From Roridomyces roridus (taxonomy: Eukaryota > Basidiomycota > Agaricomycetes > Agaricales > Mycenaceae), in contig JARKIF010000034.1 in NCBI GenBank assembly GCA_029378245.1, positions 519,102 to 583,101 on the forward strand: 64,000 nt of DNA, in the 5' to 3' direction. This document shows, one piece after another, positions 1 through 12,620 of this stretch. The notes under the pieces are model-generated. The model was not told the DNA's origin and made no database searches. It saw only the letters and a list, made by a program, of their open reading frames with translations. The position numbers and the translations under genes are program-made. The number at the start of each line of letters is the position of its first letter. The stretch's first letter is position 1.

Positions 1-542
1 GAGTTAAACACCATGCAGAACTGAGAAAAACTAATGTTGCGCACAGTGAGGGTCATAGAGTAGGACAGGACCGAGTAGATTATCGACGGAATCGTCAAAG
101 TTGTGAATGCTACAATCCACTTGACCCAAGAGAGGGCCCAAACTGCGCAGATAGCTCTTCAGCCATTGCCCGAACGTGAACCGGATCTCGGGACGCACGA
201 ATGACCCAAAAGCACGCAGAAACGAGGGAAATAAGGGGATGAGAAGAGAATGGGTGGCTTGTTGAGTCTGCGGCCTGGGCTGCCGCCGCCACCCCGATTA
301 CGTCTGCAGACATGAGGGAGGAGGAAGAGAGGACAGAGACGCGTTGAGTTTCCCGATTTGGATCACTTATGACGCGCACGTTTCTCTTCACCGCGAACAC
401 CGATCTGCTATATTCTTCAAGGCGACACTACATGAACAACTTTTAAGCGCTCTCTCCAGGCAAAATAGTTCCATCCTGAACTGCAGCCGCATGACCGCGC
501 GCAACAAAACCGTACTGGGTGAGGTAGCTAAAGATTATGAAG
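1..542. other. window edge, no supportable gene
   Basis: No reading frame here resembles a known family. On the minus strand a hydrophobic stretch can be read at about 20-125 and a second short open stretch at about 120-210. They lie in different frames with no usable splice sites between them. This may be the 3' part of a membrane-protein gene cut by the window edge, but I cannot support a model. Confidence 0.25.
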
Positions 543-1212
543 TCAGTCAAGTCGCACACTATTCGCAGAGAGACTGAAAACTGACGTATCGTAGTAAGGG
601 AGCATCTCCAACGACCCCGGGGTGTTCCTCCAGTCTCTCATGAGGTCGCAATTGACGGCAAACTGCGAGCAGACATGCACCCCAGCAGCGCGCATGCGGT
701 CGTTCGCAGTGGCTGCAACTTGGGCGTTGAAAGTACCGGAGGCATCGGCGTTGGCGAAGACGGTGTAACCCTCTAATAACGGTGAGCTTGGAAGAAAGAG
801 AGAGAGAGATTGTCTGACCTTCAATAAGGGACAAAGCCAAGAAAGCCGTGCAGACGTCGGTGACGATTCCAGCCAGGATAACCTGCTTCTTGCCCGTAGC
901 CTTGACCGCCGCGCGAAAGTCCGGGTTATCCCAAGCGTTCACCTCTCCCTGCCTCTTGATAAACGGCGCATCCGGATGCATCGCAATAATCTCTTTGAGG
1001 AGCGGGCCGTTGGGACCAGTCTCCGCGCTAGTGGTGAGGATGGTCGAGAGGTTGAAGACCTTCCCCGTCGCCGCGTGCGCCAGGATGTTGTTCCTAAACT
1101 CCTCCGGCCCAAAGTCGCGGACGAGCTGGAAGAGCCCGATCTGGTGGTCGACGACCAACAGCACACAATCGTTCTTGTCGATGCGGACGAATGGTTTGCC
1201 GGGGGTAGACAT
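543..1212 (-). CDS. YcaC-family isochorismatase-like cysteine hydrolase
   Basis: Two exons (819-1212 and 543-772) give 207 aa, with a 46-bp GT-AG intron rich in AG repeats. The protein has the isochorismatase-like fold signature of the YcaC branch. The nucleophile-side Asp lies in VVDHQIGLF near residue 23, followed by LTTSAETGPNGPL, the NAWDN segment, and the catalytic Cys in AGIVTDVCTAF. The end carries DASGTFN and RDWRN, typical of the family. The start was chosen at MSTPGKPF because an in-frame ATG nine codons upstream is less well placed. Family members hydrolyse amide or vinyl-ether type substrates through an Asp-Lys-Cys triad; the substrate cannot be told from sequence. Probably cytosolic, as no signal peptide is seen. 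Confidence 0.85.
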
Positions 1213-1731
1213 TGTGAGCTGAGTTGCAGAAACGTCCAAGAGGGTTGTTCTGAGCCTTTCAGCGGTCTCTCTCTTCCTTTTATACCAAATCGTAGCTACC
1301 CCAGCATGCGACGCGTTGCCCGTTCCAGCCAGTGGAACTCACGAGGCCTCACGCGCGGAGTTCGATAGCTCCCTAGTGCTAGCCGCCCTAATACATAGCC
1401 AACATGCCAAGTTTTTCACGCTGCTTCTTGCGGTAAACAAGTTCCCTAATGGGGCATATCTGGGCCACAAGAGTACACCGTCGGAGCCTCTCCCCGGCCA
1501 TTCCTGCTCAGTTTGTATCTCAATTCTCGAACGTGGTGCAACAGAAGCATGACTTCCATCATCCAAGCCTTCAGACCGACGCAATTGACAGAAGCACGAT
1601 GCCCGTGCTCGCCGCTGAATGGTGAAAAATCCACAAATACATAGAATCTAAAGTACAACAACTGGATATCGATTAGCAACTCCGAGAACGAAATAGCATA
1701 AATAAATTAGCCAAAAACTCTTTTTCATTCT
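1213..1731. other. intergenic, hydrolase promoter side
   Basis: About 520 bp lie between the hydrolase start and the pantothenate kinase stop; both genes are on the minus strand. It should hold the hydrolase promoter and the kinase 3' untranslated region. No extra gene is supported. Confidence 0.5.
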
Positions 1732-3426
1732 CTATTGCTCGTCCTGTGAATTGATATTCTTGAGCCAAGCACCAATTGATCCCCTAGTCATGGCGTTAGT
1801 TGGACGCAACGAAAGGGAGAGAAAAACCGCTCACAAGAATCCCTCATGTCGCAGGAACAAGGCCCTCTTGGTTCCCTTACTCCAAAAGCGAATGGCGTAT
1901 GACAGAGTCGCAATGGTGGCGGCATGTCCTCGAATGAAGCAGCCACCGAAATATATCCGTTCCAGGTTATATTTCTCTGCATTCATATACCTACATCCTT
2001 TATGAGTTGCGAGAAACGGTGAAAGGTAAAGCAGACGCACGCAATCTGGCCAATGTTGTTGGACACGGCATACAACAGGCTTCGGCTGATATCCTCTGCT
2101 GAAAATTTGCCCTTCTCGCCGCTCTTCTTGAACACCTTTCCGAACGAACTGGCGATCATGGTCGACTTCAGACCCAATCGACTGTAATCTTGCCCGTAGA
2201 TGTCACCGACGAGCATGTCCACAGTCGCGTTGTCGCCCTTTTCCGAGAAGGTCAACATTTCTGTTGCAGATAAAGTCAGGACGCGATATATTATACGATC
2301 GGAAAACGCACCATCGAATGTCGTTGCCGGTGTTAACAAACTGAGCAACCCCCATAATGTTCCTCCACCAAGACTCGTCCCACTGATACGTTCGAATTTT
2401 CCGTCTTCGTCCACCTTGATGATAGACACTCCAGAGCCAATATTGACGAGGAGGCAAGGTAGTTGAGGCGTCGGATTGCTCTCGAATGTAACCGCGTACG
2501 AGGGCGGATTGGGACTGGGGCGTTCCAGGGAGCCGTTTGCGAGCATTGTGTTGACCAAACCATTCAACCTCCCTTCTCCATCCACCTTTCCCGGACCAGC
2601 CGACCCAGACTGCGTTACCGACTGGATCAACTCATCCGAAAAGTAATAGACCTCGTCCGGAATGAGCGTGATGAACTTGAGGCCCTCGATTAAACATTCC
2701 ATCTCGTCCTCCCTCCTGACCTCGACGCACAGAGTCCCACTGAACAACTCGTAGAACTTGTGCGCCCCACCACCCGTCGCCATAATCTTGACGCTCTTCC
2801 TCATCTCCTCGATCGGAACGCCGTTCACCAGAGCCGACCGCTGAATAAGGCCCTGTATAAACTCGACGCACTCGTCGATATTGTCCGTCTCGAACCGCTC
2901 AAAATTGAGCGAACCCCCAGGGAAATGCTGCACCGTTCGCCGGAGTATCGAATCCCTTACGACAGAACCCGTAAGCTCCGAGATCTTCATGTGTTCGTTC
3001 AACGCGAGCGGCGTTAGCGCCCCATTCTTACGCTTCGAAGTGGACGACGACGAGGGATCCGAATCGCTTGACGGCGAGCCTGATCGCGGGGTAGAGATCC
3101 CACTTGTAACTGGAGGCGAAGACGGAGGGTCCGGCGAGCGCGTAAAATAGACAACCTTGGCTAACGAGCCACCGACCTGTCCGCACAAGAACCAATAAGA
3201 ATCAAGCAAGTCGCGTTGAAGCGACGACGCACATCGACGGCGATATGGGACACGGGTTCAATGTAGTTGGGCAGGTAGATGCCCCGACTGTCCCTGGTCT
3301 ATAAAGAATAAGCACGTCTTGTTGGGAAGAGCCAAATGCGGGGTGGTAGCGTGCCTCTGGAGATTCCTCGGTCAGAATGAGTGCACCCCGTGTATCGACG
3401 TGAATAACTCTTGCAGAGGGAAGCAT
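1732..3426 (-). CDS. CAB1: pantothenate kinase (eukaryotic type II)
   Basis: Six exons (3340-3426, 3233-3298, 2312-3176, 2041-2260, 1835-1990, 1732-1783) sum to 1446 nt, 481 aa. The enzyme phosphorylates pantothenate, the first step of coenzyme A synthesis. Visible signatures are the N-terminal nucleotide-binding GGSLAKVVYFTR, then TGGGAHKF, LLVNIGSGVSI, GTSLGGGTLWGL, and the C-terminal RIYFGGCFIRGH with LRHEGFLGSIGAW. A low-complexity Ser/Pro insertion follows the first motif (roughly residues 65-95). The intron at 3299-3339 has a GC donor; only this join keeps the conserved RYHP...RDSRGIYLPN in frame. The start at 3426 gives a complete frame, but an extra upstream exon is possible. Confidence 0.9.
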
Positions 3427-3660
3427 TTGGGAGTAGGAGTAGGAGGTAGTGCAGATTTTGTATCAGTGGTTCATGCAGAAATATGGCAATGCATGCATCG
3501 CCAAATGGTCAGACGGAGGGAAATCCTTGTTTACGTTGCCCGACCAAAACCGGCCCAGATGTTACCGATCTGCAAAGCGGCCGCAACATCTAACATGGTC
3601 CGCGGTCGACCGATAATCACAGAGAGAAGAAATCCAGATAAAATTAAGGAACAAGCTATT

Positions 3661-6600
3661 CTAACCACCTACAGCATTCACAACAAGTTGGCACACATCC
3701 TGCTTTTCAGCACGCACACCCAGCTCCAAAGTAACACCGACCCCCTGAGAGTAGGTCATCCGGCATCGCACGAGCACCTTGCCACCCCCACCGGTAACAA
3801 GTCCGGAAAGCTGCAACGTATGCACGGAGCTCGATGTGGGAACCTCCGTACCACCAAGTGGCTCCATATTCAGCACCTCAATGATGGATTCACAAGCGGC
3901 TATAAAATAACGGGATGAGCCGCAGCCAGGGTATCCAGACAGAGCAACGTACCTTTCAGACTCTCCACAGAGCTGCCAAGTCCAAACGTCTCGGTAACGC
4001 TCGGTGCCCCTTTCAGACGATCCCACTCGGCGCCAAATGCTGCATATGACGGAATGATGTAGTCGCCTCCCGCACTGAGCTCGACCTCCTCGATCTGGTA
4101 CTCGTCTTCGTAGCCTTCAGCCTCGGGCTCCCCAGTCGACGGGTCAAGCTCCTTGCTGACAAACTGCAGCGTGCACTGGAACGATCCAATCGCATAGTCC
4201 TCCGGCTCATCGCGTGTGAAGGAGACGTAGACAATCCCAGGAGACGAAACCGCAGACAGACTTGGAATGGGCAAGACAAAGTCCTGCGTCAAACCCACGT
4301 CCTCGGTCTGCATGGCCATCGTGACTTGCTCCAGGACAGTGTCGGGCAGTGTATTCGACACGTTGAACTATTTTACTGTTAATCGCGGATAGAAAGTAGA
4401 TACAAAACCACTCACCTGGAACACGACATGTTCCTTGAAAATATGCTTGACGCAAGTAACCTGGTACTCGGTCTCGCTCTCCGTGAGTTGCGCTGGCTTG
4501 GCACTGCTGTTGAGAACTGCGCCATAAGAAGCAAAGGCGGGAACAGCGGCAATTTGCTCCGCATACGCGGATTGCGTCTCCGCTGCAGAAGGGGGAGGAG
4601 GGGCGGCAACGGCCGCTGCTTTGGCAGGGACACCAATTGTATCCAAAGTACTTGGCCCTGCAGATGGCTCAGAAACGGACTAAATGGGGGAAAACGATAC
4701 TTACGGGCAGATTCGAGAGCGGCTTGCGCACGGCTGATCTTTGGAATAGTAGAGACGTCAAAGGCCTGGGTAGAGGCACTGGGGTCCTTGACGTAGGAAA
4801 CCAGTTTCGCTTCCAAGGCCGCCAATGACAAAACCGAGTCTGAGTAAAAAACATTAGAAAGAACGGCGCCAGAGATCTTGAACCCACCCTCTTTGATGTA
4901 AGGCTCAACCAAAGCCTGCTTTTTGAAAACTTTGAGGTACATGGCAGCACGATCCCGGACCTCATCGTCCACATCGTCTAGACATCTATTCAACAGAACA
5001 CCAATGCTCTTGTTCAACGTCGGGTCAACCGTGTTGACGCCAAACTTGGCCAAACTGGACACTGCAGCGGCCCTGACCGGTGCGTTCTCCAAAACGACGC
5101 GATTGTAGATGAAACGGATGTATTTTGCGGGGTGCGACGCCTTGGGACCCTCGATGCCGAGGAGATGCAGGATGCGCACGGACAATTTTGTGAATTCGCA
5201 GTCCTCGATGAATTCGCACAGATGCGAAAGGGCCTGCTCCTTGCATTCGCCAATGAATTTTATCATGTCGAACATCGCCTCGACGACGGCACGCTTAAAG
5301 TCGTAGCCGCCCTCGTCACGAAGGACGCCAGAAAGGAATGTAAGCATCGAGGCGTGTTTGGCAGGGAATTTGAGGCAGAGGGAGCGGATGGCATCGACAA
5401 TAATGACCTTGAACTCGTCGCTGATTTCAGACATGAAGCCAGAAATCTGCTTGATGAGTCGGTCGACAGAGGCTTCGTTGCCAGTCTTGAGCAGTGTGGT
5501 GATAGCATACGTCGCAACACTTCTGTTGGAGTCCGTGATGAGGGTTTCCAAATCAATGTTGCAGACGGCGACACTGGTGGGATGCGAAAGAGCGAGCGAG
5601 GCGAGAGTCCGGGTAGCAGCGAATTTAAGGACAGGTTTAGGGGAGGACAGGAAAAGCTGGAGAACTGTGACGAGAATAAGTATAAAACCAAACAGCCCGG
5701 CGAACACTAACCCGCTATCGACTTGATCAATTGCGCGTTTGTAACGTTTTTCATTTCACAAAGGACGCGGGCAGCCTCAAAGTTGACCATGTCGCTCTTG
5801 TGGCGCAGCCAGCCCTCGAGCAACTCGGCCATCTGCCGTTGTACACTAGAAACAATTCAGTATTGGGTTATCCAAAAAAATAGCAAACATACTTGGGGTC
5901 CTCCTCCATAACCTTGGCCGCATATCGAATAAGCATGCAAAGAGCCATGGCATTCTTGAGCGTCGTCCCGGACCCAGACTTGCCGCCACCAAGCTGCTGG
6001 ATCATCTTGGTCACCGCCATCCGGTCTTGCTGGCGGATGAGATACAACAGCCCAAGCGCATGATACTGCGTGATATTGCTGGACGACGGCACGGTCTGCG
6101 CGGCGCTCTGGCTGCTCCCACCACCAAAGAACGACGAGCCGCTCGAGACCTGACCGCCAAAGTACCCCGCAGACTTGGCGTTAACAGCCTCCTGCGCCTC
6201 GTTAACCCAACGCTTCACGACGTCTTTAGCATGCGGGAAGAGGTGGTACGCAGAGACGAGCGAGGCGGAGGATATTGACGGGTTCCGGTCCACGATGGCC
6301 GCCTTGAAGAATCGCTCTACACCCTGCGCCATTGACGGCTACACGGCCATTAGACCCCAACATACAATGAAGAAACCCTATAACGCACGTCGATAATCCG
6401 GCAGAGAGCGCGAATGGAATTGGGTCGATAAATAACCTCCGAGTTGGGCTGCATGTCCTTCATAATGCTGCTAGTGACCATAATGACATCTTCGGCCGTC
6501 GTTGCGAGCTCCTTGATTGCAAGGTACACGGCCTGCCGCAGCGCGCTCTGTAGAACACGTTAGCAGCCAGCCAACCAGCAAATGTCTCGACCACGCACAT

Positions 6601-6838
6601 CCTTGTGCTGGAACAGCTTGGTGGTGCCAAAGAACAGCGTCGTAGCCTCCTGGGTGTTGAACGTCTCGCCGACATAGAGCAGATACACGATGCGCGTGAG
6701 GAGGGCCCGGCATTTGCGCGGGCTAATGGGAGACTCGTTGAAAACGCGGGCCTCTTGAATAATTGTCGTTTTGTTGTTGTAGTACGAGCTCAGCCCGCTC
6801 TCGTCCTCCTTTTTCGAAAACGCCATCGCGAACGACAT
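3661..6838 (-). CDS. SEC21: coatomer subunit gamma (gamma-COP)
   Basis: Nine exons (6599-6838, 6389-6547, 5893-6338, 5712-5845, 4888-5664, 4705-4839, 4416-4657, 3953-4367, 3661-3899) total 2787 nt, 928 aa, the usual size for gamma-COP. The N-terminal adaptin-like HEAT solenoid shows the family signatures [20 protein letters not shown] and [12 protein letters not shown] proline/alanine linker around residues 600-640 leads to the C-terminal appendage domain, which recruits ArfGAP in other fungi. The protein is part of the COPI coat for retrograde Golgi-to-ER transport. The intron at 4840-4887 is 48 bp with no stop, so a simple reading would wrongly add 16 residues; branch and acceptor signals show it is an intron. 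Confidence 0.95.
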
Positions 6839-7058
6839 GCTGGCGTAGGAGGATCAAGGAAAGAGGTGTATGTGGAATGGACGTGTCGCTGTACCGATAT
6901 TTGGCAGTATTGAATGTGATGCATTGATTCCACAGACGCAGTATCTCGCAAAGAGTCCGAAGGGTATGTAGAAGGCAAGATACATTTTACTTGGTTAATA
7001 TAAATGTGGCCGTCGCGAGCATAAGAGGAACATTTAAAGATAAGTCAAAGGTTATACA

Positions 7059-10000
7059 TCACAGCCCGACTAAGCGGAGCAAGAGGTACAGGAAAGATCC
7101 TGTGAAGCGGACTGCAGATAGACCAGCTCTGCGAGAGGGTGAGGAACGGTGCGAATACACATAAAAGGACTTACAGGGCCCAGAACAAGAATTGAAGGTA
7201 AGGGTTGAATGTCGAGTCACCGCTTGTCTGAATGAACTTGGCAACAAAGTTCTGGAAGGCCGTGGACGTGAAGACTAGGATCATAACCCTAAAAGATAGT
7301 CAGTATCCAGCCAAAAAAGAGACACAGAAAACGCACATGTTGGTGCCAACCCAAACTAGCACAACGTTTGTACGGCTGTTGCGGTCGTGGTCGGTCTGCT
7401 TTGTCGCCGCATCACGATGTTCCTTCTCTTTCGGAGGAGGAATGCGCAGTGCGTTGCGAGACGCGTTCCACAACTGGTCAACATCCTCGCGGGCAGTGGG
7501 GATCTCGACCTCCATCATCTCCTTGCCATCCTCGCCCTTGACCTTCTTCGCGCCGCCGAGATCCTTGGCTGAACCGTTGTCTCCCTTGGTTCCCCATGTA
7601 ACATCGTGCAAGTTGCACATGGCATACATCACTAGAGAGAGTCAGCTGAGTTGGCAAAGTATGAGAAAACTCACTGAGAATGTTGACATAAGAGGGAAGG
7701 AAGAACATGTACTGAATGAAGCTCGTGAACATGTGCCACGGCTCAAAGTGCATGAACGAGGCCATGAAGTACATCCCATATGTCGCCAACAACGAGATCG
7801 TAATGTCCCGGAAAGTTGTGTTCGTCTCGAGCAGGTGGCCAAAGTGCTTCCACTCTGACAGCGGTACAGCTTTGACGGAGAGATACACCGTATATCCAGC
7901 ACACCACAATGTGATCACATTACAGAGACCAAAGAGAATGATGGCTGTGATGTAGATGAACTTGGATCCTTGCGGCCGATTCCCGAGGGAGCAGACGACG
8001 ACGACGAAGAGGAGCGCAATGTACAGTTTGAGGAAGACCTCGAAAACCTCCTTGCCGGCACCTTGACCAAGGAAGTTAAAGGCGCCCGTTGTTGGATCCG
8101 ACGTGGCTGAACCGACGAGGAAGAAGAAAGCGAGGTAAAAGTTGGCGAGAGATGTCCAGGTGAAAATGAGTTGAACGCCGTTGTAGATGAATTCAAGCTG
8201 AAGTAGAAGCTTGCGGAAAAAGTTCTGTCCCGAAGTCCAGATGCGGAACCAAAAGACCGTCGCGTGAATGGACGCGAACAGAGAACCGTTAAGCCACCGA
8301 CGACGCTGCGAGATGAACTCGGCAACGGAAGTGGGGACATCCGTGGAGGCCTTGGCGCTCTTGACGTACTTCAAGCTATGCGAGGCGTAAGCAACCGCAA
8401 ACACAAAATCCAGCGAGCGACCTACGTCCATGCCTCGTTCTTCTTGGTAACAATTTCAAAGCAAAGAATACGATCCTCGGCGAGATACATGTTGCGCTGT
8501 CACCAAAGTCAGCGCAAGATAAGCACGCGTGGGATTTAATCACCTCAAACAGTCCGGCTCCGCTGGTGCCACCAGCATGCATCGTCTCACCCTTGAAGTA
8601 AGACGCAAGCGGTCCCTTGCCATTGGGCCCATTCTGCAGTGCACGGTAGCGGTAGGCACTAACGCACCGGGCAACACGCTAATGTACCCAAACACGCTCT
8701 CAAGGGGTTTATCGAGGATGTTGGACATCTTGTACTCGAAGTTCTGCGACGCGGCAAGCGGGGAAGAGAGGAGCAGCCCGCAACCTCGCCCAGTGTCGAC
8801 ACAGATCTCACCGCAGGCGCCACCGACGCCCGAGTGCTTATCGAAGCACTTCCAGAGCTCGTAGATCGAAGTTCCGGTGGGCTTGGTGCCGACATCGAGG
8901 AGAATACACACGTTGGGCTTGATTAATGGACCAAACGCCTGGAAGAGATATTGAGTTGCGCCGTAATGAATGTGGATAGCAAAGCTTACATTAAAAAACC
9001 AGCGGTGGCTGTTGAGTTTCTTCTTGTTCTGCTCCTTGAGACAAAAGATAACCTGCACCGGGCAGGAACCTTGTGAGACCTCACCAGCAGCGGTAACAAC
9101 CGCACTGGTGGTGTACTCGAAAATGTGGGCAGTAACATCCTTGCCCCCCACAGTGTCCTTGGCGATGCCATCCTGATAGCATCCCATGAGACTGAGGACT
9201 TGCAACGTGCGCTTGTTGATCTTGCTGCGACCATCGGAAACGACGCAGACGACAACCTTCTTCCACCCTTCGGGACCCCACATCTTTGAACGATCGCGGC
9301 TGCATAGATGAGCAATGTTCTTGATGACCGCATTCATCGTCCGGGTGAAGAGAACCTCGTCCTCATTGTACATGGTCATGACAATGAACAACTCGGTCTG
9401 GCGCCCGTAGAGGAAGGGGCGCAAGGAGTACTTGGATCGCGAAAAGTCATCGGGATCGCACGTAGCCGCCGTGTACCGCATCTTGGAAAACTCCTCGACG
9501 GCGCCCTTTCCGGCTGGTACAATGTTGGTCGGCACGTCCATGTCCAAGACGAGATTGCCCTGCTGGAGCTCGACCTTACGGATGGAGCGCCGCTTCATCA
9601 TCTTCTCGTGGACCACACTGTAGCCCGAGTTGCTTTGAGCGTACGCGCCGGGGCGCTGGGGCGGGTAATTGCCTCCAGGCGCGTAAGGCATCGAGGGGAC
9701 GGGTGGTTGGCTGTTCCCGTAGGGATCAAGATGGGTCTGTGAGCTGGCATAGCTGTCCTGGTAGGACTTGCCGTCCCACTGCTCGTGGCCGTGCGAGGAC
9801 TCGGAGTAGTGCTCAACGGCATTACCCTGATAGTACGGGTCGGCCTGTTGTTGGGGGGTGGAATACTGATTGTATTGTGGCTGCTGCTGCTGCTGAGGGG
9901 CGTCGTAATGGTTGTACTGCTGCTGGGGTGTGGTTTGCGGATATGTGTTCTGGCGTGGAGGCTCCTCGTAGTAGCTGTTCTGCTGCTGGTATGCTGGCTG

Positions 10001-10060
10001 TGTGTTCTGGCGCTGGGGCGGACCCTGGCCATAAGGAGCGTGGTTCTGACGATACGCCAT
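7059..10060 (-). CDS. chitin synthase with an apparent one-base frameshift
   Basis: Seven exons (8990-10060, 8544-8938, 8426-8496, 7675-8375, 7337-7631, 7175-7288, 7059-7128) sum to 2717 nt, one short of a multiple of three. One added base would give 905 aa. The N-terminus (about residues 1-150) is Gln/Pro/Tyr-rich. The glycosyltransferase core follows with [22 protein letters not shown], and the product-binding QRRRWLNGS. Five or more C-terminal membrane helices end the protein. It would polymerise UDP-GlcNAc into chitin at the plasma membrane. The frame breaks at about 8660, inside the highly conserved LPGAFSAYRY segment. Either the read or assembly lost a base, or this copy is inactive. 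All other exons are intact, which favours a sequencing error or very recent loss. Confidence 0.88.
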
Positions 10061-11357
10061 AGAGGAAAAAGAGAGCGTTTACAGGCAACCAGGCAGAAAC
10101 GGGAGAGAGAGTGGTGGTGAGAAAGAACAGATTGGTTTCTGCTTCACAACAGCATCAAAGATCGGCATAGCGCATTCGCTCTGATGTCCCCTCACAACGT
10201 TTCAATTCCATCGTAGTTTTCACTCGGAGCATCCGCGGAACAGCATGTAGAGGGAATGTACATATTGCATGGTCCAATGAGTAGTACAAGGACGATACAC
10301 ACGGCCAAGGATATTTATGAGCCAGGGGTGAGAGTGGCCAAAATCAAATGCTGTGTGGAGTAAAATTTGTAGCAACGCGCCCTAAACGAAAGGCTTGGCT
10401 GCAATACGGTGACAATATACCGCGTATCGAGAAAGAATGGTGGCGACAACGAAGATACTGGATTCAAGACACTTGTCATTCGAAAACCTGCTCCTTCCAT
10501 TGAGAGCGTCAAAGATGCAGCGGATCTGGAACAACGATGAGCGACTGGTCGAATCACAGCAGATGAAAGAAAAAGATGTCAGAAAAGATAAACACTGGTC
10601 TCATGCGCCGTAGCGTCGAAGTGAGCTGAGTTGTTTTGTCATCATGAAAGCATAGAGAAAAAAACTTGCAAAAAACGAAAACTGACCTAAAGGCGCCGGA
10701 TGATAGGAACAACGGTGAGTGTCCGAGTACAGCGGTTGAGTTGTGAGTCGCCGCGTCCGCCGCAGGGCTGTAGCCAATGGATCTTAGCCAAGTCTTTCGA
10801 CCTTGAATAGACTTTTTTGCTGGCTTTGTCTGGGAGAGCTCTTGCAAAACGCCAAAAGACTGCACCCGTTGAGATTCAGCTAAAGGCTCCTTGAGACCGT
10901 GCCTTGAGACCGGGTCAGTGGGAGGTGGGTGCCGATAAATTGCGACATGGTGGGCGCTAAGAAGGAGTTTATCGAAGTCACGCCTTAAGTCAACAGCATT
11001 GTTCTTCAACGCCCACCAACTCACTTCCGTCCCTCCTCCGCCTCCCTCTCTCCCTCTCGCTCTAATCTACACTCCGGTGCGTCTTTGTCTCCATTTCACA
11101 AGGTCGGAAGGTGCACCCGGGCGACGTGCCACTTGCTCGTCAGTCATCCAGAGGCGGACACATTCGGACCTCCTCCTGGTTATTCTCGTCCTCTCGGAGG
11201 GCGTGGAATGACGCTACGTGGCAGTGTGCTTGCTCGCGAGACCACCGGAGTGTCTCTTAGCCCCTGCATCATTCCGATCCTTGCTCCTCTCTCCGTATAA
11301 AGTCCTGACCCTCCCGCCAGACTCCATTCCCCGCTTTTCGACCCACTGTTTTCCTCA
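10061..11357. promoter_or_regulatory. divergent promoter region of chitin synthase and casein kinase I
   Basis: The 1.3-kb gap separates two divergently transcribed genes. The side near the kinase has strong pyrimidine-rich runs (about 11025-11100), common in basidiomycete promoters just before transcription starts. Minus-strand open stretches of 80 and 156 codons lie here, but they show no family resemblance and no codon pattern I trust. A 5' untranslated intron is possible. Confidence 0.45.
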
Positions 11358-12620
11358 ATGGCCGACAGTAGTGGATCGCATCGTCTCGACCTTAGAGTCG
11401 GAGGCAAGTACCGACTCGGTAAGAAGATCGGGTCAGGCTCGTTCGGTGCGTTGAATTATAATCTGCCTCGATTATCCTCTCTCTGACTGTGCGGTCTCCT
11501 AGGTGACATTTACCTCGGTATAAACATCATTTCTGGCGAGGAAGTCGCCATCAAGCTCGAGTCTGTAAAGGCCAAGCACCCCCAGCTCGAGTACGAGTCC
11601 AAGGTTTACAGGACCCTCGCCGGCGGCGTGGGCGTGCCCTTTGTCCGATGGTTTGGCACCGAGTGCGATTACAACGCGATGGTTTTAGACCTCCTGGGTC
11701 CTTCTCTCGAGGACCTCTTCAACTTCTGCAACCGCAAATTCAGCCTCAAGACGGTCCTTCTGCTCGCGGACCAGCTCGTGAGTCACTCCGAGTCTTTCTT
11801 GTTCCCTTGCTTACGCCACATGTCAGATCTCGAGAATCGAGTACATTCACTCTCGCAACTTCATTCACCGCGACATCAAACCTGACAATTTCTTGATGGG
11901 CATTGGAAAGCGCGGCAACCAGGTCAACGTTATCGACTTTGGTCTGGCCAAGAAGTTCCGTGACCCCAAGACTCATCTGCACATCCCGTACAGAGAGAAC
12001 AAGAATCTGACTGGCACTGCTCGTTACACGTCGATCAACACCCATCTCGGCGTTGAGCAGGCTCGCCGCGACGACCTCGAGTCCCTCGCTTATGTTCTCA
12101 TGTACTTTTTGCGTGGCGCACTGCCGTGGCAAGGTCTCAAGGCCGCAACCAAGAAGCAAAAGTACGATCGCATCATGGAGAAGAAGATGACCACCCCTAC
12201 CGACCTCCTTTGTCGCGGGTTCCCCAACGAGTTTGGCATCTTCCTCAATTACACCCGTGCACTCCGCTTTGACGACAAGCCGGACTATTCTTACCTCCGC
12301 AAACTCTTCCGCGACCTATTCGTGCGCGAGGGGTATCAATACGACTACGTCTTCGACTGGAGTGTTCAGCGCAGCGCCCAAGACGATGGCTCTACCGGCA
12401 CGAGCAAGGCCGCCGCTACCACGTGCCGTAAAGTTGCCCCGGAGGAAGAGGACCCCCGCACTAGCGACAGAATGTAAGCTCACTCTCCTTTCCCTCTCGT
12501 ATCATCTTATTAACTGCTTCGATTGTTAGGCTCCGTTCTCACACTCGTCAGGCGCAGCAGGCTACTCCGGGAGCTGTTGGTCAGCAACGCCCGCGTCCCC
12601 GTGAGGCTGAGCTCTGGTAG
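11358..12620 (+). CDS. casein kinase I, copy A (CK1 delta/epsilon type)
   Basis: Four exons (11358-11445, 11503-11777, 11827-12473, 12530-12620) give 366 aa. It is a Ser/Thr kinase of the CK1 family, with the glycine loop GSGSFG, the lysine in EEVAIKLE, catalytic [20 protein letters not shown], and the CK1 hallmark [12 protein letters not shown] instead of an APE motif. The C-terminus ([10 protein letters not shown] to REAELW) is short and lacks a CAAX or palmitoylation box, so it fits the soluble Hrr25/Hhp group that acts in DNA repair, ribosome maturation, vesicle traffic and clock control. Copy B at 18833 is nearly identical; the two differ mainly in the intron sequences and in the tail just before the last intron. 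Confidence 0.95.

Noticed and set aside
2261..2311. 17-residue insertion in pantothenate kinase (and similar stop-free insertions in gamma-COP, the chitin synthase, LTV1 and the K kinases)
   Set aside because: Each begins with GT, ends with AG, is 45-54 bp long, and its removal restores the conserved family sequence. They are introns, not protein inserts.
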